This document shows positions 24,933-36,916 of a stretch of DNA of 64,000 bases, in pieces. The position numbers and the translations under genes were made by a program. The notes beneath the pieces were generated by a model that made no database searches, was not told where the DNA came from, and was given only the letters and a program-made list of their open reading frames with translations. The number at the start of each line of letters is the position of its first letter. Position 1 is the first letter of the stretch. Source of the stretch: Rachycentron canadum (lineage: Eukaryota; Chordata; Actinopteri; Carangiformes; Rachycentridae); contig CM076650.1 in NCBI GenBank assembly GCA_038496675.1, positions 23,360,745 to 23,424,744 of the forward strand. The letters run 5' to 3'.

Positions 24933-25301
24933 AGTGAATGTTCCTCCTTTTATTTTTCTTTTCTTAGAATAGCTTTAGACTCTGTGCTTGGCTGATAGCA
25001 GCACTACTGGCACACGAACACACATTATACATGCACACACACTCAGGCAGCCACGTGCACACGCTTATTTTGCTTGCTCCGCATGGTAATCACCATGGTA
25101 ACAAAATGTACAGAACACACAATTGGGTTGGATATTTTTAAGTTTTAAATGCATGGAAATAACGATAGGGATGACAAGAGGAGGAGGATATGAGAGCGAG
25201 AGAGAGAGTTAGGCCAATCTATGTGCAAGCAGAAGGACGTATGAGTGTGTGTGTTTGTGAGTGTGTGTGTCCAAGGTCACAGCCCAGAATCAGGAAAACT
25301 C
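24933..25301. other. Non-coding DNA
   Basis: AT-rich with degenerate CA/TG patches at 25016-25045 and 25246-25270 and a GA run near 25193-25207. No gene. Confidence 0.5.
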
Positions 25302-25319
25302 AAAAAAAAAAAAAAAAAA
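25302..25319. repeat. Poly-A tract (18 A)
   Basis: Homopolymer of 18 A. No retroposon body is recognisable upstream. Confidence 0.9.
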
Positions 25320-25375
25320 TTGGATTTTCCAGAAATTGTTTAGAAAATGTTTATGGAAATAAAATAAATAAACAC

Positions 25376-25412
25376 TGTGTGTGTGTGTATATATAAATAT
25401 ATATATATATAA
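25376..25412. repeat. Compound (TG)n(TA)n microsatellite
   Basis: TGTGTG run passing into an interrupted TATATA run. Two adjacent dinucleotide motifs. Confidence 0.9.
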
Positions 25413-28400
25413 TATGCATTTATAATATTATTGTGTGGTGTGTGGTTCTTTAATATGTGTGGTTCTATGAGTACATCCACACACACCTGCACATGTGTCT
25501 GCTGTGGCCTAAATGTGTTTTTGGACATGTCTATGAGAGTGTGTGCGGCCCTATAACAGCTCATCCCTCCTGTCTGAGTCAGGATTTAGCAAAGACAGCT
25601 GAGTTCATCTCAGAAGGTGAAGCAGGTCGAAGGTCAGACACTGGTGTAGGTGGCCTCTTGTACTTGGACCACCAGCTAGCAGTTGCCAAATAAATCAGGG
25701 TCTTGCTGAGTGGTTTGGCGAGCATGACATACCTCCCTCGCTCACACTCTCTCTTTCTCCTCTCCATCCCTCCCTCTCTGTCTGTCAGGCTCTCTTTCAT
25801 GCTCTCACACACACACACAAAACACACACGCACACACTCATATTCAAGCCAACAGCAACACATAAAGCCACATCTGGCCCAGACATGAACAACATTGCCA
25901 CCTTGAAAATCTTTTATCTGGATCACTTCAGTTAACTCATATTTGTTTCTGTGAAATGCTCCAGATGCAGATTTCTTTTTTTATTTTTGAATTTTTCTAT
26001 AGTGAGATAAAATTTGGCACATTATTGGTTTATTTATTTGTGTCTTCATACATATCAGACTACACATCAAATCCAGATGTTGAGACTTGTTGAGTGCAGG
26101 CAGCACACCAACATGCACATTCTAGTATAATTGTGTATGTTGCACATGCATGCATGTGTGCACATGCTGTAGACACAGAATCAGAGTTTGATTGATGCCC
26201 CCCCCAGCCCTCGTCCAAGTCTGCTTTCAGACTTGTTTACTGTTGTTCCGATTTGTGATACATTCATGTAATGCTTCAGGTGAACACTGCCTCATTAGGC
26301 CAGAATGTGGCACAACAGAACTTAATTGATTATAATTATTGATTATAAAGTCTTCTCTGTGCAATATGTGAACCTGGATGTTTGGTGACATAGTGATTAT
26401 AGAACTGTAACTGGACAGATTGATAGGTTTGCTGGAACTTTGAGCAGAAATTTGTACATTGTGATTTTTGTCTTTTTTGTCACAGATCTTAAGTTGGTGA
26501 AGCTCGGTCGGAAAAAGATGATGTCATTTCCAATCAGTTGCTGCTGCTGTCAATCAAATCTGATCAAATCACACCCACAAAGCTGCAACGAAGCAGATAT
26601 GTCACAGACATGGTTGTTTTTCTTACTAGCTTTAGAGTCAGTTGAAGGGACTGTATTAATCACATCTAAACCTGTATCTGTTGTACAGTAGGTTATAGAA
26701 GTTTCCTGGCACCAGTTTCGTCAAAGTTAAGCTCACAGTAGTTTGTAATTGGTCAAAGTCACTAAACCTACAGTTCAACTCTATGGAAAAACTCAATGTG
26801 TGTTTACTTTGGCATTTCAGGTGAATCCAGTGGGATGTCTTTGATTCCCTTCGATCTTGATCTGAACCTTTATTGCTATAAATTTTCCTCAACAGGACGG
26901 TCGATCTGTGTCTGAAACCTTCCTGATGTCAGAATTGGGGAAAATACATCAAACAATTCGTGCAATCTGTGTCACTTTTTGAACATCTGATCCAACAAGC
27001 AGCCCGACCTCACACAGCGACCTGCCAGATGTGCAGGCTTTAAACTTGTCTCTCACACCCTTTCTTCATGGTAACATAACTACTTCAGTCATATTTGTTT
27101 TTTACATGCAATCACCCTGCCTTTAAAATATGTGCAAAATCTCCCCTTATCACAGCGCTTTACACACATGCACACACTGCCGTGACTCCAATTGCAGTTG
27201 CTGTGTATGAGATGCTACACCATACATCAACATTCCCATTCAGTCGTGAGGCCTTGTGTTGAGCTCAAAGAGTGAAGTGGAAACCTTCCTTGTGTGGATC
27301 TGGACTGAACTGACAGAAATGAGGCACGAGGTCCCCACAGGTCTCCGGCTTGCTCATAACACCGAGCCTGTGACGTTTCCCACCCTCATTTATTTTTTGA
27401 GTGATGATCCAAACTGGAGACGACAGAACAGCACCATGCGCGGCTGCAGATAGGGCAGGTTGAGCACTGCGTGCATGCGACTTTTACCATGACGATATGC
27501 CTCAAAAGATAATTTGATGATCTGTGTGTTTTGCTGCCAGGTTACCCCACCACCTCCACCATTTCCTCCCAACCCCTCCTCCTCCGGTTCCTTCATTGCA
27601 ACGCTAACTTATTAATTTCTGTCAACTGGTTTTCCCTGCCATTTAGAGATACTACCAAATCACATTATGCCTGTCATGGATTATATGAACAGGCAATGCA
27701 TCTCCTTGAAGAAGAAAGGAAAAAAAAGATCAAAGATGTTCTTACAATCACCTCTGAGTGGATATGGGAGGTGGACGTGTTTGTGTGTGTATATGTGAGT
27801 GTGTGTTTGCATCCCACATATGTTTTATGGGGAATGCAGATAGCCAAAAAAAACCCAACCTTTTTCTCCAACTCAGTTTCTAGCAAACATTATATAATTA
27901 TCAGCGTTATTAATCATTGAAGACTTTGGGATGCTGATGAGTGCAGACTGGAACATTTAAAGGTCATCTGTGCAGTTGTGTTAGTTGTTGACTGAATGAA
28001 ATGAGAGATGTGCGTCTCAGGTTTTACCCAACTCAGCTCAGAATCTGAAAGGCCACAGAACCATATTCACATATTTACCCATATTTGGTGTGTGTGTGTC
28101 TGTGTGTGTGTGGGGCAGAGGATTTGAAGCTGTCACTTTGTAATTACCTCAGCAAATACAGGCTTGGAGAGAGTTGACTGAAGTCTTCCAGTTGGACAGC
28201 CCTGGGAGAAAATGAGAAGTGACAGACCACATAACACAGCGTGGGACGTAAATAACTTTTACCCCCGTTTCTCTCCCTCTCTCGCTTCTCTCTCTCTCTC
28301 GTTCTCTGTCTTCGTCATAGAAACATGGATGATACTTCAAGGATTTTGAAAGAGAGAGACAGAGAGAGTGAGGAAGAGATGAGCCGAAATGAGAGAATAT

Positions 28401-28894
28401 CCCTCCCTTTCATCTTTAGAAAAAATCTCTGACATCCTCTCCCACTTGCTTTGATGAAAGTCTTTGGTTTTTTGGTGTTTTATCCTCTTACATGAGGTAT
28501 ATGTATTATAGTCTGTGTGTGCGTGCATGAGCATGTGGGGCACATGCACACTCACATGTGTTGTGATGAACACCAGCATGCACTGATATCATTTTCTCAC
28601 CAGAATGTGTGTAGGTGGCATGAGGAATCTTGCTTGTGTGTGTGTGCTTGCGTGAATATGTGTGTGTGTGTGGGACAGCGCCAGTTGGTGTTGGAGGGTC
28701 TGAATGTTTCTTTCTGCGTCCTCATCAAGTAGAGAAAGTCCAGGGGTTTGTGTTCTACCCACTGGCCGTTCGGCTTCATTTTGTTGTCCAGGACTAACTT
28801 CAACCATCCTGTCTTCTTTGAGCTTTGAGCAGGTTGTTACTGAAACAACACTGTCTTGTTACAGCATGTGTGTGTGTCACTGAGTCCAGCATTG
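25413..28894. other. Non-coding DNA
   Basis: Mixed sequence with TG-rich patches (27778-27808, 28089-28110, 28633-28672), a short CA stretch at 25806-25838, and a TC/GA patch at 28270-28310. Frames of 60-130 codons occur on both strands, none with a recognisable domain. A CTTTTTTGTCACAG acceptor-like site near 26485 has no donor-bounded exon after it. Confidence 0.45.
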
Positions 28895-28950
28895 ATATAT
28901 ATATATATATACATATATATATACATATATATACACACACACACACACAA
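28895..28950. repeat. Compound (TA)n(CA)n microsatellite
   Basis: Interrupted TATATA run with ATACAT breaks, followed by (AC)n. It continues as degenerate CA to about 28970. Confidence 0.93.
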
Positions 28951-29019
28951 ACAGACATACACACACACATATAGTACCTACTTTCAAGCTTTACCATCCT
29001 GCCTCTGGCTCTATACCAC

Positions 29020-29092
29020 CAGTGTCTTTCTGTCTTTCTCCTTTTTCTCTCTCTTCTCCCACCTTCCTCCCTTCCCCACCTCCACCGCTCCG
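29020..29092. repeat. Polypyrimidine tract
   Basis: About 70 bases almost entirely C/T on the + strand, without a single unit. It directly precedes the conserved-looking island at 29095. Confidence 0.7.
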
Positions 29093-29094
29093 CC

Positions 29095-29300
29095 TGGCTG
29101 GAGTCCAGCTATAGATTGTTAATTACGGTTTGTACGTGATGCATGGTCTCGCCTCCAAATACTACAGCAGTGTTCTTTGGCAGACATCAAAGTGTCGGTG
29201 TTTCATTCCATGGGGATTAGTGATGGTAGTGTGTGATAATGCCCCTGCCTGCTCGCTGAATTAAACGCCCATGGCTGGACGCAGGTACTGGGAATCTAAT
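29095..29300. promoter_or_regulatory. Candidate conserved non-coding element
   Basis: About 200 non-repetitive bases with AT-rich transcription-factor-like words: GATTGTTAATTACGG near 29114, GTGATGCATGG near 29136, GCTGAATTAAACGCCCATGG near 29255. No sustained coding frame. The mix of homeodomain/POU-like words in balanced sequence is typical of vertebrate developmental enhancers. This is inference. Confidence 0.3.
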
Positions 29301-31939
29301 GAACGCACTCACATCCATGCACAGTACATACACTCAAACGAAAAGAAGTGACGCGGAATCGTGACACAGTACACACACTCACATGTTGCAAACACAGAGG
29401 GAACATGCCGCAAAGTAAACACTCAGCCTAATTATAGAAAAATAATATTCATGATTAAACTGTGGACTAAACATCCAAGCAAACTCTTATCCCTTTCATC
29501 TGTCTTCTCTCAGAAAAAGCTTTATGTTGGTCAATATGTCCACAGAGATCCACAGTACATTGACTGTCCTTCAATCATCTCTCATCTTACACCCCCATGG
29601 CAAATTGGATTTTTAAACGGCTTGTTTTTGATCATTCCCCCGTACTCATAATTGACTGTGGTTTTTCTCCCTCACTGTCTGTTTTCCTCCTTCTTTTTCC
29701 TCTCTCTGCCTCACCAGCAAACTTAATGAAACAAAAATTGTTTAAAAACAGAATAAAAAAAGCTCCATAGCGTCTGTAGCAACTCTCGCCATGATTTGTA
29801 CAAAGGACAAATGACAAGTGTTTAAAGGGCTGCGGGGAGTTTTAATGTTCGGTTTGTGTTTTCTCTTGTCGACTGAGAAGGTCTCGGGAGACAGCAGGGA
29901 AAACAGCCATGAAAGGAAAATTACAGAGACAGACGGGGGAGAGGGAGAGGCTGAGGGAGAGAGAGAGCGATAGAAAGTCGTCCTTGGTGATCAATGCTTG
30001 TGCTATTGTCTGTTCTGGTTCTTTGTCCACAAGGACGAAGGCAGAGGAGAGGAGGCAAGTGATGCACATGAACAGTGTTTAGGGCCCTTACACCAAACGC
30101 CTGAACCAACTAGCTGGATGTAAAAGTAAGAGCCCAGCTGCTGTCATTGACATACACAACATACTACGCTGTAGGTATGAATATGTTTGAGCCATTGTGA
30201 TAAAGTTCTTTAACCTTCTCTATTTGTTTTCCTGAATGAGATGATCAGAGCGACTTTAAACAAACCCACAGGTTAGTCAAACTTCTTTGAAATGAAGAAA
30301 GTAGGTTTAAATTAGAACAACTGTACTCTACCTGTTTCCTGTGCAGTTAGGAGTTATGGGAAAAGCAGTTTAGCCGAGAAGATTATTAGATCATCTGAAA
30401 TCATCAGCCAGTATTAGTTTATGCCAAATACATCATTGTCGGTGAAGATGCACGCCAGTGAGGCCAATGAGATGTATTTGCAGTAATATATTGTACAACC
30501 AAAATATAACTATCCTGCTCAACACATATCAGCATAATTCTTATGAAAATAGATAGATAGATAATAGACAAATAAATAGATGAAGAGTAACTTTAACACA
30601 GGAGGGGATTGGTGTGGTCGGAAACCTGCTTAATCACTGCAGCAAGGTTTGACTGACTGCTGGAGGTTTATATATACATCATATACTCTAATACTAATTC
30701 ATCTTATATTTAATTAATAATTATTATATCATATCTGAACCTAGTGCTGTTGTTTCTTGTCCCATCAATCATTTTAGTGAGAGAACAATAGCATCCTAAC
30801 CAGCGGGAATAATGGTCAAAACTACAAAAATAAGAACCCAGTTTTAATAAAAATCAATTTATAGAATAAGCAAAGAATTTTGAGATTAAAATTTGCAGTG
30901 ACTGATTGAAACGGTTCCACTTATACATGTGATTGAAATTCTTCTGAGCTGAAGAAGACATGAGCAGTTCAGATGTCTGGCAGACATATTTATTGCAAGC
31001 TGACACGCTGTGCAGAATGTGATGCACAGTACAATGACAAGAGAACCATGGCAGAGCCATACCAATTTCTGAAGATGTCTTGTATGACAATGGGTATATA
31101 TTTCCAGGTCTCAGACAGTTGCAACATTTCATCAAACCTTATTCGATATGTAGTTAAATGGTTTTTTTTGTGTGTGTGAAAATGCTATCGGACACCAAAA
31201 TCACACAATTCAATTCTTCTTCCTCCTTATTCATAAAACCCTCAGCCCATGGAGGAGAGAAGTGTTTTCGGCCGAACGCTATCAGATATAACAGCGTTCA
31301 AACACTAAACCATTGTACAACACAGTGAAGGTTATTATGTTCCGTGTCCTCGAAACACAGGTGAGGCTTAGGAAAACTTGAACTGAAGAAAAAAACTGAA
31401 ACGATGAAGTCATTTAAGTGTTAGAGTTTAGGCTGTGTAACCTTATGATAACTAAACATATGAAACCTTAAAAAGGTTCAAAAGTGGTGACGAGAGAAAC
31501 ACTACACACAACCCTCATTTAAACTCTCTTCTCTGACTCTGTAGCCAGGAGTGAAGTTTTAATAAGCAGAGGAGCTTTGAGTAGTGATGTGAAGCAGAAT
31601 TTGTTCTGAGGAAGAACATGTACATTGAGCCAAACTCTTGCCTGAATAAGAAAAAAGATGGAGCCTTGAGCCTGTTAGGCCGAGTTAGAGTTACTGTGGT
31701 AGTGTAACCTGCATCATTTATGTGATTATTTCTGCTCTTCATGGGCTTTAAAATGTGTCTTGCTTACTGACAACACTGTAATCCTCTCCTCTGTTTGTTG
31801 TCATGACATCCTCATCATTTGTCTGACATGCTTCATCTGTATACAGCGCGTCATTCACGGTTGCTTCCTGCTTTGGTGACACGGTGTATATGTGTGTTTA
31901 TGCAGTATATGTGTGTGTATGTGTGGTTGGGCGGGGGCG
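29301..31939. other. Non-coding AT-rich DNA
   Basis: Includes a GA patch at 29938-29972, a GATA-type patch at about 30549-30590, and a segment (30253-30291) resembling 22398-22436. No gene or RNA recognised. The last bases before the gap are G-rich (GCGGGGGCG). Confidence 0.45.
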
Positions 31940-32307
31940 NNNNNNNNNNNNNNNNNNNNNNNNNNNNNNNNNNNNNNNNNNNNNNNNNNNNNNNNNNNNN
32001 NNNNNNNNNNNNNNNNNNNNNNNNNNNNNNNNNNNNNNNNNNNNNNNNNNNNNNNNNNNNNNNNNNNNNNNNNNNNNNNNNNNNNNNNNNNNNNNNNNNN
32101 NNNNNNNNNNNNNNNNNNNNNNNNNNNNNNNNNNNNNNNNNNNNNNNNNNNNNNNNNNNNNNNNNNNNNNNNNNNNNNNNNNNNNNNNNNNNNNNNNNNN
32201 NNNNNNNNNNNNNNNNNNNNNNNNNNNNNNNNNNNNNNNNNNNNNNNNNNNNNNNNNNNNNNNNNNNNNNNNNNNNNNNNNNNNNNNNNNNNNNNNNNNN
32301 NNNNNNN
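31940..32307. other. Assembly gap (368 N)
   Basis: Unsequenced bases. The left edge is G-rich and the right edge begins with a run of 14 G (32308-32321), so the gap probably hides a G-rich or simple repeat that blocked assembly. Any frame read through it is meaningless. Confidence 0.99.
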
Positions 32308-32321
32308 GGGGGGGGGGGGGG
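32308..32321. repeat. Poly-G run (14 G) at gap edge
   Basis: Fourteen G adjoining the gap, likely part of the sequence that caused it, or an assembly artefact. Confidence 0.9.
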
Positions 32322-33270
32322 CTGACAGACTGATAGACAGAGACAGAAAAAACCTCAACAGAGACAAAGAGGTGACCTTTATTTGTCCTTGTGAACTGGT
32401 TTAACAGCACATGGTGGTAACAGAAAAAAAGGCACTGATAAGGATGGTGACAACAAAAGAAAGAGAGGGAGTCTGAGAGAGATAGTGACAGAGGCAAAGA
32501 TTAAAAAAAAAGGGCACAGGAAAAAAAGAAAGAAAACACACCAAAAAGAGAAAGAGAGTCTGAGCAGCCAGACAAATACCTCTCTCCACCTGTAATCACC
32601 TCCTGCAGGTCAGCTTCTGCCTCAACTCGCCACAATCCTCCAACTAACACTGAGCCGAGCCATCAAATGACCGTCTCTTCTTCCACCTCCCCTTCCCTCT
32701 TTTCTCCTCTTTCTCTTTACACAGACAGAAAAGACCTTGATGTTTTTCCAATAATTGGCAGCAGAGGTTGACTTTCTTTTCTCCACCCCCCCCCTCCCCT
32801 CAACCCCCCATTTTTTCTGTTTATCTTTCTCTCTCTCTCTCTCTCTCTCTCTTTTTGCTCTTCCTCTTCCTTTAGAGATGAATAGTTGGCCCGGGATCAA
32901 AGGCAGACCCCAACCGGCCACTCTGGCCAACACAAAGGGGCGTTGGGTGCTGGCGTGGGGCCAGGTGCTGCACATGGCCACATAGCCAGGCCATGCAGAT
33001 GGGGCCTGCGGAGCCCTTGTCACCTCCACCCCCACTCCTGTATACGAGAGGTCAGTGGCTAAAGTATCAGTGTGTGCTTCCTGTAAGATGATCCAGTCTT
33101 GTGCAAATGACTCCCTTTCCATCTGGCTTTTCCTTGCCCTTGTGTTTCTCTCGGTCAGTTTCTCGACTTCCTGCAACAGCCCCGTCTTTTGTTTCTTTCT
33201 TTGTTTCTGCTCCTATTGCACTTACTTACCGACCTTATTCTCTGACTCTCCATGTCTTTTGCTTTTGCAG
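32322..33270. other. Non-coding, strand-biased purine/pyrimidine DNA
   Basis: Purine-rich to about 32570, then pyrimidine-rich 32660-32880 with a C-rich run near 32787, then GC-richer sequence to 33050. A 184-codon minus-strand frame (32622-33176) lies largely on this biased composition and lacks domains, so it is not called. The end forms a pyrimidine-rich acceptor-like stretch before 33271. Confidence 0.5.
32829..32852. repeat. (CT)12 microsatellite
   Basis: Pure CT dinucleotide repeat within the pyrimidine-rich block, ending before TTTTTGC. Confidence 0.9.
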
Positions 33271-33325
33271 AGTGCAGCTCTGGGAGGGACCGGCGGCCCA
33301 TGCAGCGGGAACAGAACCAGCTGAG
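33271..33325 (+). other. Candidate exon 3 (hypothetical)
   Basis: Fifty-five bases flanked by TGCTTTTGCAG upstream, a strong acceptor with a pyrimidine tract, and GAG|GTAAAC downstream, a good donor. This is the best splice-site pair in the window. GC-rich relative to its flanks. In the frame entered with one carried base it is open, charged (several Arg and Gln) and exits with two bases, matching the candidate exon at 36787. No known protein recognised. Confidence 0.35.
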
Positions 33326-34655
33326 GTAAACATCTTGCCCCCACGGACAGAGCGGTGTTTAAATGTTAGAGACGACCCGGCTAGTTTAGGCGAACACTTC
33401 CCCCTACCCTCAACAGCCCATGTTCAAATATATAAGTGCTACAGCCAAGTCTGATGTGGCTGAGGCCAATACAAATAAATTGAGGTGGAGGACACAAAAA
33501 GTGGGATAGATAAAACAAATGAACAAGCCCCTGTAGTCCAAATATATATGCAACACCCAGCTTGCTTTTCAACTCCTTCAACTGACACGTTTGCAGAATT
33601 TCTCTGAGGACAGCCAGGATGATGTTACTGAGGCAGAGCCACATTGTTTGACCATAGTGAGAAAAATCTTTGTTTTAAACACAAAAACACACTGTCAGAC
33701 CTTTTTTCCATTCAATAATTCACCTTTAACAGCTACAAGCAATAACAATACACACTATACCCCCATAGAGCCTGGATCCATGTGGTTATAACATACCAGC
33801 ATTTCCAATTAACATGAGGGTCTATAAGGGAACTGACCAACTACTCTGCATTTTGTTTCTATCTGTAACAAACCAAGAAAAGAGAAAGAAAGAAGAAATG
33901 TTTGGGAACCAGCAAAAACATCCAGGGCGTAAAGGAGCAGATGTAAATTTTTAGGAGAGGGGGGAAAAAAAGACAACAGCAGTATTTTTCCACACTCTGC
34001 ATGCTGTCATGCATGTATCCCCGGCTTCGGCCATATGTTTAAGATTAGACGTACTCTTTTGTTAGACGAGAACACAGTCAACAACGTTCTGCTGCTTTCC
34101 CGCTGGTCGTGAATCAACTTGGCTCCGTCCACACCCTCTCCATGTTGTCTTCATTCTACTAAATACTATGATAACAGCCATCAGATGTGTGAAAAACAAC
34201 AATATTTACAGTATGACTGATGGATGGTGTGAATCATATTATGATTAATGGTAACTGTGTGTGTTCATGTTTAGACATGCGATATGTGTACTGTGTGTGT
34301 GATAAACAACACGATGAGATAAAATGTATTGCTAATGCGTGCGTGTTTACATTGACCTCTTGCTCTATGCTAATGCTAGCAGACCAGAAACAACATTCAC
34401 TCTCTGTTTCAGTCTGGTTATCTGACTCGTAACCTGCCAACTGTTCCACTATATTCACCTGGTCTGCTGTTTGGTGTGGCAGGTGGTGTGCAGTCAGTTT
34501 TTCTGAGGTGCCTGCTGTGGCTGGATCAGGGTCAGAAAACCAAATCACTGACCCTAAAGAGGCAAAAGTCGGTGACGCTGAGGAGCTGCAGACTGGAGAG
34601 GCAAATCTATGTGCTTTTCCTATTACTGATAGTCACTTGATTCATTGTTTATATA
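33326..34655. other. Non-coding AT-rich DNA
   Basis: Plain sequence. Short frames on both strands without domains. No repeat family recognised. Confidence 0.5.
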
Positions 34656-34659
34656 AAAT

Positions 34660-35331
34660 ATGAAAGTGATAGTTCACCTCTTTAGAGTATCAAACCCTCA
34701 CCCTCTGCACGCTTGACGTGTGGTGGAGGACGTGCATTAGGACAGAAAGCTGTTATTTAGACTATTCAAACTAAAGCAGCTACTCTAGCAGCTAACATGA
34801 TCGCCCACACATTCCAGTGAGAAATTGCAACTATAGCAGCTGTGATGATGCTAAATGAGACAACACACAAAGTTAAACCCACAGGTAGAGAGACAGGACC
34901 TTTGCGTGTTGTGGTTAAAAGTTCAGCATAAAAAACGCTGATGTTGTCATGTTGTTTGCACACACTGCTGTACTAATTCTGATATTATAGTCATAATATT
35001 TGCATGTATGAAAATCCTGCTCTTACCTTAAAATGTACTGGCTCCAAATATCTGCCAGACAGTGCAAAATCTCGTGCTAACAATGACTGTAGTGTTAACC
35101 GGCAGCGCTTCACTGGACTGTGTCCAGCAGGAGTATTGATCAGCCTCAAAATGACTGAACACCTGTTTATCATCTTCTGGAAATTTATTAGCAAAAAGTT
35201 TCCATCCAGAGCCACCAGTCTTCTCCTCTCAAACTGAAACCTTTGTCAAACACAGAAGCCTCAGCCGTTTTCATTAAAAGTCCAGAATAGCACGGTGTCA
35301 GTGTGAACTGTCTTACCTTAAGCTTTAACTC
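34660..35331. mobile_element. Probable interspersed repeat (unnamed)
   Basis: Several blocks (GTGATAGTTCACCTCTTTAG near 34667, AACCCACAGGTAGAGAG near 34876, CTGCCAGACAGTGCAAAATC near 35052) resemble a long fish repeat recalled from memory, and the segment abuts a more confident repeat. Class and ends unknown. Confidence 0.35.
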
Positions 35332-35510
35332 TAGAGCATGACCATCAGGGGGCGACTCCACTGGCTGTAAAAAGAAATCAGATTGTATTGAAGTGTATGT
35401 AAAAATACTTCTCATTTGATTTATTACCTTAGTAAATGTTTTTCCAATGAGTTGTGGTGTCAGTCTCTAGTTTGTTAACACAATATGGTGTTTTTAAATG
35501 ATTAAGTGGA
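35332..35510 (+). mobile_element. Interspersed repeat, fish 'CAGGGGGCGACTCCACTGG' family
   Basis: ACCATCAGGGGGCGACTCC followed by ACTGGCTGTAAAAAGAAATC and, about 60 bases later, TTTATTACCTTAGTAAATG, in the order and spacing I recall for a repeat abundant in teleost genomes. Seen: the blocks. Recalled: the family. Superfamily not assigned. Confidence 0.6.
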
Positions 35511-36585
35511 GAGAGCAGGTCAGATCCATTCATCCCTCACTCCTCCTCAGCTTCACCTTCTCATCATTGTTCTGGTTTCACAAAACAATATGGTGACAAA
35601 CTCAGTTCACAAACCACTATAGTACACTATACCATACTCTATTGCACTATACTATAGTTTCTATATCTTGTCTAAATATGAATATGTTACAGACCTGTAA
35701 GTTTAAAACTTATTAATTTAGAAAATCAACATTCAAGTATTCTGCAAGCTGTGTGTAGAGAGACAGAGCTGGCAGCAGCAGCTAGCTGCTGGTGTGAACA
35801 GACACATGTGCGTGAGCTACTTTGGTTTAGTAACAGAGTCGCCACACACACAGACACACACAGACACACACACACACAGACACACACAGACAGTGTGTTC
35901 TTGGTGTTAGGGTTAAGGCACAGGTATTAACCTCACTTTGACATTAGAGACATTGACCTCCTATTTTGGTTGACTAGTTTGTTTGTTGATCATTGACTAC
36001 TTTTTTTTTTTCTAATTGTGTAAATCTCAGTTGGTCTCTAGCGGCTTTCAAAAGATTCAACAATGTTTAAAGCATAGGTTTCTGTAAGCAGGTCCACTGT
36101 ACAGGTGAAGCAGACCCCTGCTGTACAGAGGTAAATAAAGCCAACTAAATAAAACGACATGACAGTGTTAATGTGACCACTATGGAAAAAGCAGTTAGTT
36201 CCAGCTCAGAAAACAGCCCACCTAACACAGAAAGCTGACTAATTACAAGGGCAGAAAAAAATGATAATACAGTTGCCTAAATAGGGTCAACTGTTTGGTT
36301 GTTTAGCTTCAGTGGTAACTTCTTGGCTGTTAAAAAATTATGTGCAAAGAAGTCTGATGTTGTTTTTCTGTAATAATGGGCATTATTTTCACTTTTATGT
36401 GTTCCTCCTACAGAGAAAATAGGCCTGATCTCTCCCTTTGTGGTTGCTCCAACTGCTCACTTCCACCACCCACACAACACATTTTCCCAGGCAACAATGT
36501 TCCTCCAAAGTTTACACACAATAAATAACGATATGCCCAAAGCAGTTAGCAGTGGCCCCGCTCTCCGTTTCCTGGCTGGAGTTGA
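35511..36585. other. Non-coding AT-rich DNA
   Basis: AT-rich, with the CA/CAGA microsatellite listed separately and a T run at 36001-36011. No gene. Confidence 0.5.
35843..35893. repeat. Imperfect (CA)n/(CAGACA)n microsatellite
   Basis: CA repeat regularly interrupted by CAGA units, giving a partial 10-base periodicity (CACACACAGA). Confidence 0.92.
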
Positions 36586-36689
36586 AATGAAATGGTAATT
36601 TTGACTTGAGGAGGATTTCAAAGGGATGGCCTCTACTTTTCATCTTGGTGCATACCACGAGCTCGCCGACACATTCACGCTGGGATTTG
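36586..36689. promoter_or_regulatory. Candidate conserved non-coding stretch
   Basis: About 100 non-repetitive bases, including TGAAATGAAATGGTAATTTTG at most 20 at a time (36584-36604), directly before the poly-A/GA tract. Texture only. Confidence 0.18.
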
Positions 36690-36724
36690 AAAAAAAAAAA
36701 AAAAAGAGAGAGAGAGAAAAAAAA
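36690..36724. repeat. Poly-A/(GA)n purine tract
   Basis: About 15 A, then GAGAGAGAGAGA, then 8 A. A pure purine run of 35 bases. Confidence 0.92.
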
Positions 36725-36786
36725 GGCAGAATTTTAAGTTTTTCTATGAACTTCCTTCTCTCCTTTTTTCTGCCATCTCCCCACAG

Positions 36787-36916
36787 AAAAAGAGCTGTAA
36801 CGTTGCTGAGATCTCTGCCCCAGATGGACAGCATTTATATAAACAACCACCCCCGGTTCAGGGAACATTTGATTGATGTGTCATTGTCCAAAGATTGTTT
36901 CCAGGCATTTGAATAG
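36787..36916 (+). other. Candidate terminal exon 4 (hypothetical)
   Basis: Preceded by an excellent acceptor, a pyrimidine tract with TTTTTTCTGCCATCTCCCCACAG ending at 36786 (positions 36764-36786; core CTCCCCACAG). In the frame that follows the candidate exon at 33271 it reads about 43 residues and stops with TAG at 36914-36916. A second frame also gives about 29 residues before a stop. No AATAAA signal is seen within 2 kb downstream; the first is near 38941. It could instead be conserved non-coding DNA next to a chance acceptor. Confidence 0.25.

Noticed and set aside
31819..32497. Long frames of 149-199 codons on both strands
   Set aside because: They run through the N gap, so most of the residues are undefined.
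32622..33176. 184-codon minus-strand frame
   Set aside because: Largely the product of pyrimidine bias on the + strand (Arg/Lys/Glu runs). No recognisable domain.
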